The notes beneath the pieces are model-generated. The model worked only from the letters and a program-made list of their open reading frames with translations, was not told where the DNA came from and searched no databases. This document shows, in pieces, positions 27,773 through 35,813 of a DNA stretch of 64,000 nucleotides (the first letter of the stretch is position 1; every line of letters starts with the position of its first letter). The position numbers and the translations under genes are program-made. Source of the stretch: Pseudomonadales bacterium (GTDB lineage: Bacteria > Pseudomonadota > Gammaproteobacteria > Pseudomonadales > Azotimanducaceae); NCBI GenBank assembly GCA_028280225.1, contig JANQMF010000077.1:1-64000 (forward strand), given 5' to 3'.

Positions 27773-28603
27773 TCAGGGCAGAATAACGTCAACGATATCA
27801 GCCACCGCCTGCTGCACGGTTTTGTCGTCGGATATGGCGGTGATAATGGCCACATCCGCTGCCCGCCGCGGTTCGATACCGGCACTGATCAGCTCTCCGG
27901 CATAAATCAGCAGGCGGGTTGAAACACCCTCTTCAAAACCGTGTTGCTTAAGGTTGCGTACCCGCTGGCCTATCACCGCCAGATGCTCCGCCGGCTGGGT
28001 ATCAATATCAGCCTCATGGGCAATAATGGCAGCTTCCGTCTCAACATCGGGATAGTCAAATTCCAGGCTGACAAAACGTTGCCGGGTGCTGGGTTTTAGG
28101 TCCTTTAAAACGCTTTGGTAACCCGGGTTGTAGGAGATGACCAGTAAAAACTCGGCGTGGGCGGGTACCAACTCGCCGGTCTTGTCTATGGGCAGGATGC
28201 GCCGGTGGTCGGTCAGCGAATGGATCAGTACCGTGGTATCCTTGCGCGCCTCAACAATTTCGTCAAGGTAACAGATGGCCCCGGTACGTACCGCCCGGGT
28301 CAGGGGCCCGTCGGTCCATACGGTTTCGTCTCCCTTTAACAGATAGCGGCCGACCATGTCGGTAGCGGTGAGGTCCTCGTGACAGGATACGGTGACCAAG
28401 GGCACTTCCAGGGGATTGGCGGTTTCCCGGTACAGCCGCCAGGTCATGTGTTCCACAAAGCGAGTTTTGCCGCAACCGGTTGGGCCCTTCAGCAGTACCG
28501 GCAAACGGGCGCTATAAGCGGCGCGGAAAATTTCTACTTCGTCCGCCAGGGGCAGATAGTAGGGTTCAGTTTCGGCGGCAAAAAAGTTGACTGCTTGGCT
28601 CAT
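27773..28603 (-). CDS. MoxR-family AAA+ ATPase of the NorQ/CbbQ type
   Basis: About 276 residues. The family's opening ([18 protein letters not shown]) is followed by Walker [17 protein letters not shown], Walker [12 protein letters not shown] and a C-terminal lid. It should form a ring ATPase that works with the VWA protein encoded directly downstream. ATG 28603 is preferred because NorQ/CbbQ proteins begin shortly before the YYLP motif. A TTG at 28648 overlaps the stop codon of the VOC gene by 4 bp and would add 15 residues. Either way VOC, ATPase and VWA genes form one operon. Confidence 0.87.
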   Translation of the reverse strand: MSQAVNFFAAETEPYYLPLADEVEIFRAAYSARLPVLLKGPTGCGKTRFVEHMTWRLYRETANPLEVPLVTVSCHEDLTATDMVGRYLLKGDETVWTDGPLTRAVRTGAICYLDEIVEARKDTTVLIHSLTDHRRILPIDKTGELVPAHAEFLLVISYNPGYQSVLKDLKPSTRQRFVSLEFDYPDVETEAAIIAHEADIDTQPAEHLAVIGQRVRNLKQHGFEEGVSTRLLIYAGELISAGIEPRRAADVAIITAISDDKTVQQAVADIVDVILP

Positions 28604-28644
28604 GATTGTTCTTTTAGGTTCCTGTTCTTTTGATTTGGCTGGGG

Positions 28645-29508
28645 TCAACGAGGATTGGGGGAAAATTGTTCGTTGCCCCGCCGATAGGTGAAAAAGTTGG
28701 TGCTTGGGTTGCGATTCACCAGCGGCCGCCGGTACATGGCATGGGAAAGAGCGCGGACCTCGTGTTCCAGCTGATAAAGCACCACGCCGCTGTCCGGATC
28801 CACAATGTCCACAAAACGGTATTGAAACTGATCCGACTCCTCGGTGATCAGGCCGCGTTGATGCAACCAGCCGTGTGGGCCGGAAAAATTGGCCACGTAG
28901 ATAGCGATGTGATGCCCATCATAGTCCGGGATGGGTTGATCCGTTTCGGTAAATATCAGCTGTTGATTGTGGCCCATGTCCACTTCAGCGGTGTGGTCAG
29001 TCAGGCGCACGGGGCAACCCAGAACCTGCTGATAAAATTGAGCGATTCCCCGTGTAGTGTTGGGTGCCACGTCGAGTTGGACATAGGGCATGCCTAAATC
29101 CATATCTGGATAGGCGCTGGCGGGATAGGCTCGAATCGAGTTGCCGAAGGGGCAGGTGAGGGCAACGTGATCATCCGCATCAGCCCAGGCGAACCGGGTA
29201 TCTTGCAGACCCTTACCGGCAAATTTAAGCCGTCTTTGCAGGTCATCCAGATCAGGTACCACCACCCCGATGTGGCCGCGCAGTACCTGGGCGGTATTGG
29301 TGGGCAGGTGAAATTGCTGATCACCTAGATTTACCCACATGTTAAAGGTGCCGAAGTCGATATAGGGGTCCCGGGTAAAACCCAGTCCGGTGACATAAAA
29401 CATGGCCGCCAGGGTCTGGTCCGGCACGGTTAGATTAACGTGTTCCAGTAGCTGCACATTACCCACGTCTTCCCGGCTGCGGTCATATTCTGTGGAGGTA
29501 GAGGCCAT
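28645..29508 (-). CDS. Two-module VOC-family protein (extradiol-dioxygenase-like)
   Basis: 287 residues with two consecutive vicinal-oxygen-chelate modules: [12 protein letters not shown] opens the first and [15 protein letters not shown] the second, each with a GLGF or GCPV stretch after the helix. The His/Glu positions (EHVNL, HIGVVV, HHIAIYV, QLEHE) could form a metal site. The product could be a dioxygenase, lyase or binding protein. An AGGGAAC ribosome site lies upstream. It is the first gene of the VOC-ATPase-VWA operon, making it a candidate client of that chaperone pair. Confidence 0.8.
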   Translation of the reverse strand: MASTSTEYDRSREDVGNVQLLEHVNLTVPDQTLAAMFYVTGLGFTRDPYIDFGTFNMWVNLGDQQFHLPTNTAQVLRGHIGVVVPDLDDLQRRLKFAGKGLQDTRFAWADADDHVALTCPFGNSIRAYPASAYPDMDLGMPYVQLDVAPNTTRGIAQFYQQVLGCPVRLTDHTAEVDMGHNQQLIFTETDQPIPDYDGHHIAIYVANFSGPHGWLHQRGLITEESDQFQYRFVDIVDPDSGVVLYQLEHEVRALSHAMYRRPLVNRNPSTNFFTYRRGNEQFSPNPR

Positions 29509-29594
29509 GGTGTTCCCTAAATAAGGATTAACGCCTTAAAGTAACCCAGATGGCACTGGGTAGAAAGGCTTGTAAGGTCGGGTATAGTAAGGGT

Positions 29595-30677
29595 ATGGAC
29601 AACAACGACGTTTTGCTGGAGGCCACCACGGCGCTGATTCCCCCCTTGTTGACGGGTATTGACGTATTGGCCCATGCCGGCCGGCATATGCATCCGCCGA
29701 ATATTCCACAACTGATTGAAGAATTGACCCCCTACCGGGCACCCTTAAAGGAAGGGATACAGGTGTTTGAGGCCACGGACTGGCCGGAGCATTTGCAGGG
29801 ATTTGCCGACCAGGTCAGTAAGTCCGCAGCCCTGGCCATGCAGAGCTTTAACGACTTTTTAAGCGCCAGTAACCAGAGTAATCCCACCATGGCAGCGTAT
29901 CGCGCCATGGGTTATAACACCAAGGCCACGGAAGCCATTTACCCGGTGGCGAATATGTTGCCCCCGGTGAGCCGGTATTTTCTAAACCCGCAACAGCGGC
30001 AAGACCAAGCCTTGCTGGACCGTCTGACCTCTGCAGATCACCAGCGCGAGCACGTTGGGGTCATGCATGCCGACAACGCCAGCCACCAGCGGGGCGGCTT
30101 TTCCATGTATGTGCCGGAATACTACAACCACGAAAAAGTACCCCTGGTGGTAGCCCTGCATGGAGGCAGCGGCCATGGCCGCAGTTTTTTGTGGACCTGG
30201 TTGCGCACCGCGCGTTCGAAAAACGTCATAGTGATCAGTCCTTCCTCCAAGGAGGCTACCTGGTCGCTGATGGGACCGGATATTGATTCGCAGAATTTAC
30301 ACGCCATGGTGGCCTACGCCCGGGAACATTGGAATATTGATGAACAGCGTATCTTAATGACGGGTATGTCTGATGGGGGTACCTTTACCTACGTCAGTGG
30401 TTTGCAGGAAAATTCCCCCTTTACCCATCTGGCCCCCAGTTCAGCTTCGTTTCACCCCATGCTGACTGAAGTAGCTGATAAAAATCGTTTGCAGGGGCTG
30501 CCCATGTACATCATGCACGGCGCCTTGGATTGGATGTTTCCGGTGGATATGGCGCGCAGTGCCAGAGACAGTTTCAGCACAACCGGGGCCCGGGTGGAAT
30601 ACCGGGAAATAGCTGATCTTTCCCACACCTATCCCATTGAGGAAAATCCGCGCATTATCGATTGGCTGATGGCTTAG
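29595..30677 (+). CDS. Alpha/beta-hydrolase (esterase/phospholipase type)
   Basis: About 360 residues. An N-terminal helical part (1-150) precedes an alpha/beta-hydrolase core: VVALHGGSGHGRSF supplies the oxyanion strand, MTGMSDGGTF the nucleophile Ser elbow, MHGALDWMFPVDMA the acid and LSHTYP the His. No signal peptide is seen, so it is probably cytoplasmic. The core resembles PHB-depolymerase-like and carboxylesterase proteins. ATG 29595 begins the recognisable protein; 29550 would add 15 unconvincing residues. It is divergent from the VOC gene. Confidence 0.82.
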   Translation: MDNNDVLLEATTALIPPLLTGIDVLAHAGRHMHPPNIPQLIEELTPYRAPLKEGIQVFEATDWPEHLQGFADQVSKSAALAMQSFNDFLSASNQSNPTMAAYRAMGYNTKATEAIYPVANMLPPVSRYFLNPQQRQDQALLDRLTSADHQREHVGVMHADNASHQRGGFSMYVPEYYNHEKVPLVVALHGGSGHGRSFLWTWLRTARSKNVIVISPSSKEATWSLMGPDIDSQNLHAMVAYAREHWNIDEQRILMTGMSDGGTFTYVSGLQENSPFTHLAPSSASFHPMLTEVADKNRLQGLPMYIMHGALDWMFPVDMARSARDSFSTTGARVEYREIADLSHTYPIEENPRIIDWLMA

Positions 30678-30689
30678 CACGAAGCATAC

Positions 30690-30711
30690 CGGATTGCCGG
30701 CACGCAATCCG
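30690..30711 (+). terminator. Hairpin after the hydrolase gene
   Basis: 8-bp perfect stem (30690-30697 with 30704-30711) and a 6-base loop, 12 bases after the stop codon. There is no T-tract, so terminator function is uncertain. Confidence 0.35.
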
Positions 30712-30843
30712 TGGCCGAACGGAATATTTCCTGTCATCAACGGCTTTCTTCGCCAATCTGCCAATAGCCAACAATGTTCTTCTGAGGCGGCCTTCTATAA
30801 ATCCGAGGTTTTCCCTCAAATAATCTGCGCAACATCAAATTAC

Positions 30844-30909
30844 CGTTAGATTTTCGTTGGGCATAGGTTCGGTATATGTTGATTGGCGGAAATAAATAAT
30901 CGTTATCAT
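30844..30909 (+). promoter_or_regulatory. Site D: four 11-bp phased GTT repeats plus -35/-10
   Basis: CGTTAG (30844), CGTTGG (30855), GGTTCG (30866) and TGTTGA (30877) at exact 11-bp steps. TTGATT (30879-30884) overlaps the last, then 19 bases, then TATCAT (30904-30909). The last repeat starts 64 bases before ATG 30941, the same distance as site C before its gene. Confidence 0.6.
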
Positions 30910-30940
30910 GTGTGGATGCCAACAATTTGAGGATAACGGT

Positions 30941-31531
30941 ATGAGGATAAGAATTGGTGGGGCCGCAACCCGGTTGAGCTGGGCTCTGATGGCCCTGTTA
31001 TATGGTGTGGGGTATATCCCCGCGAGCGCTGATACAGGCAACGGATACGAATGGGCCCCGGGCATCTGGTCGAGCCACCGCTCCTCCAGTGGGGCCTATA
31101 TGTCAATCGAAGCAACCAATTCCTGCCAGACAAATAGGGACCTTGCCGCCGCTTTTCAGTTTATTTATTGCGGGGGCCACCAACAGGAGACGGGTGATTT
31201 TCGGGCCGTCTTTCGCGACCAGTATGGCAATGAGCTGCTGGAAGTGCTGCATCAGCCCGGTAAGGCCGGTAGCAAGGGGTTTGGTCTTTATCACGAACAT
31301 CTGGAGAAACTTGGTTTTGAAGATGCCGGCACAATGATGCTGGAACTGGAGCATTGGGAGAAAGATGCTGATCACACAGAAGCGCCAAGCAAGGCCTGCG
31401 CGATTGTTATCGACCCCGGGTCCAGCCAACTGGAGGTGCTGATTTACCTTGACGATATTTTCAGCCGATTCCAGAACAACCAACCCGCACCCTGTGTCCC
31501 CCTAGATAAGACGGAGCATTACCTGCCATGA
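30941..31531 (+). CDS. Small exported four-cysteine protein, copy 2
   Basis: 196 residues, paralogue of the protein at 21786. It keeps the signal peptide, the EWAPGIWSSHRSSSGAYM segment, four cysteines, FRDQYGNELLEVLHQP, GFGLYHEHLEKL and a C-terminal EHYLP. No known family was recognised. The start at 30941 has GAGG 9-12 bases upstream. An in-frame ATG at 30908 would put 11 odd residues in front of the signal peptide and lies inside the predicted -10. Its stop overlaps the M60-like gene start (ATGA), so the two are translationally coupled. Confidence 0.78.
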   Translation: MRIRIGGAATRLSWALMALLYGVGYIPASADTGNGYEWAPGIWSSHRSSSGAYMSIEATNSCQTNRDLAAAFQFIYCGGHQQETGDFRAVFRDQYGNELLEVLHQPGKAGSKGFGLYHEHLEKLGFEDAGTMMLELEHWEKDADHTEAPSKACAIVIDPGSSQLEVLIYLDDIFSRFQNNQPAPCVPLDKTEHYLP

Positions 31532-34413
31532 AACTCCACAACCTAAACAAGATATCCAAGGACAGACCGGTGAGATGTCGAATCCTAACCAATTCCATTC
31601 GAGATTTCCGTTGGCGAATATGGGCGGGTGCCCTTGGCCTGGCGGTTTCCATGCTGGCAGCACCCTGGGCCCAGGCGGCGGTCGAGTTGGTCAATTTGAC
31701 CTTTGACAACGGTAGCCCACCCAGTAGCCCACTGGCGTCTGTTGCGGTCCCTAACGACGGCACCGCTTTGGACCCAACTTATCGTCTGGGCATTGAGGAC
31801 ATCTGGGAGATTCCCTTACCCACAAACCCCTATGTTGACGTGGACGGCGGCAAGGCTATCAAGCTGTCCAACAGCCAGATGGTGGAATTTGATCGCGCCA
31901 CAACGGTGGATGTTGTCAAGAATAATGTGCTGCGGCTGTCCATGGACTTTAAGGTCGAACAACTTGGCTTGATGCCCAACGGCTATGAGGATGTGGTGAC
32001 GCTGTGGTCCATGCAGTCGAAGTTCGGCTCCAGCCAAAGCCAGCCTTGGGAAGGCTTGCGTATTCGCGTGAAAAACGATAATGGCAGTGGCCGAATTGCT
32101 CTGACTGCCGGGGACGGCAATGGCAGGCGCAAAACGGTACCCATGTTCGTAAATGTGCCCTTCGACACCTGGTACCGGCTTAATCTGATGCTGGATATAA
32201 ATAAAGGGGTTCTCACCGCCAACCTGGATGACCGGTACTTTCAGCTGAGCCTGTTTGGCCCATTTGCCGGACCCTTTGATTGGCGCAATGTTTTGAGTGC
32301 CGCGATTCACAACGACCAGATCAAAATGCGCCTGGGGTGGGAGTACATTCGAGACGGCCGCAACGACGACTTTGTCAAATTTGTGGAAAACCAGGGTCAT
32401 GCCTTTGACGGGGTCATGCACTTCGACAATGTAATTGTGCACAACGCCGCTCCCACGGTTGATCATGCCCGTTTCAAGGTGGTGCTGAGTAATATCGGCA
32501 AGGGTATCACTGATACGTCCCTGGAGCTCAAAACCGACTATATTGATTTCCTGGAATATATGGTATTTGCGCTGACCAGCCATTATCTGGACGAAAATAC
32601 CAGTGAGGTAGATGCTTATCGTCAGACATACGAGAATGTTAAACCGCCCCTGTTCAGCGACCGCAGTACAAATCAACAATTACATGATTACTCCATTGTG
32701 GACCGGGTCATGACCATTCTGCAGCATGACATAGTTGTCAGTCATTTCAATAACAACGATATCGGCGACGTGGCGGCGTTGAGCTTTGCCTCCCGGGAAA
32801 CGTTTCCGGGCCTGGTGGCGGGTATTGAGCATGTTCCCGTCAGCACCCAGGTGAATGTGACGGTCAACGGCAGCTATACCGAATATCCCGGCCTCAGCCG
32901 CCACAGTCCCGCTCACCGGCCTACGGGTTATTGGGCCAATGCCGGTCATAAAATTGCGGTCTGCATTCTGGGTGGTGTGGACAGCAGCGGCATGGACGTG
33001 ATTGTGGGTGCTCATCCGCCCATTAACCTGTCACGCAGGATTAACCGCAACTACACCATCGTCACGGGCTTTCCTTTCCTGGACAATACAACCGACTGTG
33101 TGGATATTGCCAATCCCTTTGGCGGTGGTATCTACGTACGTACCAGCGAAGGCGTGGATGAGGGTTTTGTGGACGTATCGATATCCGGCAACATTGTGGC
33201 GGCTCCATTATTCGATAATCGCATCAGTGCCAATCGACCGATCGGCGTTTCCAAGACCACCAATCGCGCCTGGCAGGGAATGTTCACAAAACCAGCCTTG
33301 CCGCCCTGGTCGGATCTGGAATCCGACAACTTCATGTTTACGGTGCCATCCAATGCCGCGCGTTTGGTCACCCGGCCGAAAACCGCCCTGGATGCCTGGG
33401 ATGATATGTACGACGCAGTCAGCGCCTTTCAAGGCCGGCTGACTAGACGGCGGGCGGAATATCTGGTTACCGATAGCACCAGCAAGTGCAAGAGCTGCTC
33501 GGGCTACTGGATGACAGAGCCGGACTTGCGGGCATTACAACCGGTATCATCAAGACGAAGTTCCGGCGATTGGCGCTACACCCACGGCCTGGGGCCCTTT
33601 AACATCCTGGATGATCCCAATTTTTCCGTTGACCGGCGCTATGAAAACATCCTGCATGCGAAAGGCCACAATCTCAGACACCCCACTCTTGGGGTGGGTA
33701 ATGAAGAAGAGTCCAAAGCTAACATCATCAAACTGCTGGCCAGAACAGAGGTGTTGGGTGACAGTTGGAATGATGCGCTGCGGTTCCACAACCCCCAGGG
33801 TCTGAATATTGCACAATCAGTGATGCACTGGATGGTCTCCGAGGAGTTCATCGATCCGGCCAAGGGCACCATGCAGCCCAGGGCCTATCAGAGCCGGGCC
33901 CTGGTTAAGTACATGGATCTGGCGGATATCTTTGGCGGTTGGTCAGGCGTGGGGATTATTATGCAAGCCTTCTATAACAGCCAAGTAAACGGTGAACCGT
34001 GGCCGGGTTTTGACACACACCGGGTTTCTGATGAAGCCTTTGCGGACATGGCCGTGGAAGCCTACAACGCCGCCGGGTTTGATAACCCGTTGCCGTTACT
34101 GGAGTTCCATGGTGTGGTCCCCTCAGCGGACACCCGTGCCAAGGCCACCGGTTATGGGCTGGCACCCAGCAGTGCAATTCTTGCCCGGCTCAATGAATAT
34201 AAAGCCCTGGTACCGCAAACCAAGCGTGAATTTGAGAATTTGTACGGCAATCTTGTCACCGCCCGGGGTCTGCCTGATGTGCGGCAGCGGTTTGGCCACG
34301 CGGCTGACAACTGGGAAACCAAGACCGTCAACGGCCGTTCCGAAACCGGTTATTACGATCTGATCAGGGTGAAGATCGACGAGATCATCAGTACCTACGG
34401 TCTGAATCCCTAG
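31528..34413 (+). CDS. Exported M60-like protein with HAKGH (predicted inactive), copy 2
   Basis: 961 residues, collinear with the protein at 22804 over nearly its whole length: the same beta-sandwich opening (VELVNLTFDNG), INLSRRINRNYTIVTGFPF, NPFGGGIYV and conserved cysteines. At the zinc motif it reads H710-A-K-G-H714, so the general-base Glu of HExxH is Ala (codon GCG, against GAG in copy 1). The downstream Glu cluster and both His are kept, so zinc could still bind but peptide hydrolysis should be lost. It may bind glycoprotein without cutting. The signal sequence is unusually long (about 50 residues). It is coupled to the small protein gene by a 4-bp overlap. Confidence 0.8.
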   Translation: MKLHNLNKISKDRPVRCRILTNSIRDFRWRIWAGALGLAVSMLAAPWAQAAVELVNLTFDNGSPPSSPLASVAVPNDGTALDPTYRLGIEDIWEIPLPTNPYVDVDGGKAIKLSNSQMVEFDRATTVDVVKNNVLRLSMDFKVEQLGLMPNGYEDVVTLWSMQSKFGSSQSQPWEGLRIRVKNDNGSGRIALTAGDGNGRRKTVPMFVNVPFDTWYRLNLMLDINKGVLTANLDDRYFQLSLFGPFAGPFDWRNVLSAAIHNDQIKMRLGWEYIRDGRNDDFVKFVENQGHAFDGVMHFDNVIVHNAAPTVDHARFKVVLSNIGKGITDTSLELKTDYIDFLEYMVFALTSHYLDENTSEVDAYRQTYENVKPPLFSDRSTNQQLHDYSIVDRVMTILQHDIVVSHFNNNDIGDVAALSFASRETFPGLVAGIEHVPVSTQVNVTVNGSYTEYPGLSRHSPAHRPTGYWANAGHKIAVCILGGVDSSGMDVIVGAHPPINLSRRINRNYTIVTGFPFLDNTTDCVDIANPFGGGIYVRTSEGVDEGFVDVSISGNIVAAPLFDNRISANRPIGVSKTTNRAWQGMFTKPALPPWSDLESDNFMFTVPSNAARLVTRPKTALDAWDDMYDAVSAFQGRLTRRRAEYLVTDSTSKCKSCSGYWMTEPDLRALQPVSSRRSSGDWRYTHGLGPFNILDDPNFSVDRRYENILHAKGHNLRHPTLGVGNEEESKANIIKLLARTEVLGDSWNDALRFHNPQGLNIAQSVMHWMVSEEFIDPAKGTMQPRAYQSRALVKYMDLADIFGGWSGVGIIMQAFYNSQVNGEPWPGFDTHRVSDEAFADMAVEAYNAAGFDNPLPLLEFHGVVPSADTRAKATGYGLAPSSAILARLNEYKALVPQTKREFENLYGNLVTARGLPDVRQRFGHAADNWETKTVNGRSETGYYDLIRVKIDEIISTYGLNP

Positions 34414-34444
34414 TTCCTACCGCCTTTACCAAGGCGATTTAGAC

Positions 34445-34473
34445 GCCGCGCTTTCATCTGAGGCGCGGCTTTT
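34445..34473 (+). terminator. Terminator after M60-like copy 2
   Basis: GCCGCGC (34445-34451) pairs with GCGCGGC (34463-34469), followed by TTTT. A smaller hairpin (34421-34436, loop TACC) precedes it. This is a standard Rho-independent terminator. Confidence 0.7.
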
Positions 34474-34512
34474 CCCCAACATCTGTAACGTTGTCATTCC
34501 TTGGGCTTCGGT

Positions 34513-34818
34513 TCAAGCGCCCGGAGGTGCTACTTCCGTGGCATCAAAAAATTTAGCGTTTACACTCTTAGGTGGGTGTGCAGCCATGGCCGCCTGAAAT
34601 TCCGCCATATGCGGGGTGGCAAAATGGGCACTTAAGGCATCCATACTCTCCCAGGCCTCGGTGATACGCAGCACGTTGGGGTTGTTCAACTCCACGCTGA
34701 AGGTATAGTCGTGACAGCCTTCCTCCGCCCGGCTGGCTTGTTCCATGACGGCAATGGCGCTTTTCATGGCGGCAATGGTTTCCTCGGTGGCTTCGATGGT
34801 GGCATTAACAACAATCAT
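34513..34818 (-). CDS. ABM-domain protein (putative quinol monooxygenase)
   Basis: 101 residues with the antibiotic-biosynthesis-monooxygenase fold pattern: VVNATIEATEET, EGCHDYTFSVELNNPNVLRITEAWESMDAL and HFATPHMAEF. The fold is a small ferredoxin-like dimer; known members oxidise quinols or quinones, or degrade haem. Its ATG overlaps the stop codon of the ATP-grasp gene by 4 bp, so it is the last gene of the amidoligase operon, an uncommon partner for that set. Confidence 0.82.
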   Translation of the reverse strand: MIVVNATIEATEETIAAMKSAIAVMEQASRAEEGCHDYTFSVELNNPNVLRITEAWESMDALSAHFATPHMAEFQAAMAAHPPKSVNAKFFDATEVAPPGA

Positions 34819-35813
34819 CCAACTTGCTCCTTAATATGGTCCAGCGGCAGTTGAGTATCGCGCATTTGTGGGGAAAAGTGTTCTCGGGCGTAGTCTACGC
34901 GCTCTTCAATGCTCATTCTGCGGGTTTTTTTTCCCTCTATGTGGGTCAGGCGCGGCAACAACCCGGTATTGTTGGCAATTTGAATACTTAACCCGGGCCG
35001 GGCGTTTAATTCCAGGATAAGAGGCCCGCGCTGGCGGTCGATGACAATGTCACAGCCCAAATAGCCCAGTTCAGTCACCTCAAAACATTGAGCGGCCAAC
35101 AGCAATAATTGGTGCCAATTGGGAACCGCTATGTCTTCCAGCGAAGCCCCGGTATCCGGATGGTGGCTTACCAGGTGATTGTTCTGCACCGCGCGAATGG
35201 CCTGGCCGGTGGCGATGTCCAGGCCAACGCCGATGGCCCCCTGGTGCAGGTTGGCCTTGCCGTCGGAAGACTTGGTGGCCAGGCGCAGCATGCCCATAAC
35301 CGGAAAACCCTTAAAGGTGATCAGGCGGATATCCGGCACCCCTTCGTGGCTGAACTGATTAAAATAAGGGTTTACCTTTACCAGCTCTTCAAAAAAGGCG
35401 ACGTCGTTGCGGCCGCCCAGGGAGTGTAATCCACTTAAAGTATTGGTTAAATGGCGCTTGACATCCGCCAGGGTGATCATTTCCCCACTGGCTTTTTGAT
35501 AGTTGTCACCCACCTGGCCGGTCACCACCAGGATGCCCTTGCCGCCGCTGCCCTGGGCGGGTTTGGCAACAAATTCGTCCAATTCCGCCAGTTCTTCCTG
35601 GACCCATTCGATATCGTGCTGGGTCTCAATGACCTTAATCAGCTTCGGTACCGCCAGGCCGGCCTCTTCCGCAACCTGTTTGGTGGTGAGCTTGTTGTCG
35701 ACCAGGGGAAATTGGCGCCGGTCGTTGTAACGGCTGATATAGCCGACGTTGCGCCGGTTCATGCCCAGAATACCCTTGTCCCGAAGCTGGAAGGGGGTAA
35801 TCCACCGGCTCAT
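34815..35813 (-). CDS. Alpha-L-glutamate ligase-like ATP-grasp protein
   Basis: 332 residues with a RimK-like ATP-grasp core: TKQVAEEAGLAVPKLI, then FVAKPAQGSGGKGILVV for nucleotide binding, GYLGCDIVIDRQRGPLILELNARPG for the metal-binding end. The family adds amino acids to a peptide or metabolite with ATP. It belongs to a set recognised by comparative genomics: this ligase, a membrane protein with an inactive transglutaminase domain and a retropepsin-like protease. It overlaps the membrane-protein gene (35810-35813) by 4 bp. The acceptor is not known from sequence. Confidence 0.87.
   Translation of the reverse strand: MSRWITPFQLRDKGILGMNRRNVGYISRYNDRRQFPLVDNKLTTKQVAEEAGLAVPKLIKVIETQHDIEWVQEELAELDEFVAKPAQGSGGKGILVVTGQVGDNYQKASGEMITLADVKRHLTNTLSGLHSLGGRNDVAFFEELVKVNPYFNQFSHEGVPDIRLITFKGFPVMGMLRLATKSSDGKANLHQGAIGVGLDIATGQAIRAVQNNHLVSHHPDTGASLEDIAVPNWHQLLLLAAQCFEVTELGYLGCDIVIDRQRGPLILELNARPGLSIQIANNTGLLPRLTHIEGKKTRRMSIEERVDYAREHFSPQMRDTQLPLDHIKEQVG

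Noticed and set aside
25784-28603. Denitrification (norQD) locus
   Set aside because: No norCB or other denitrification genes are present; the pair belongs to the broad MoxR/VWA family only.
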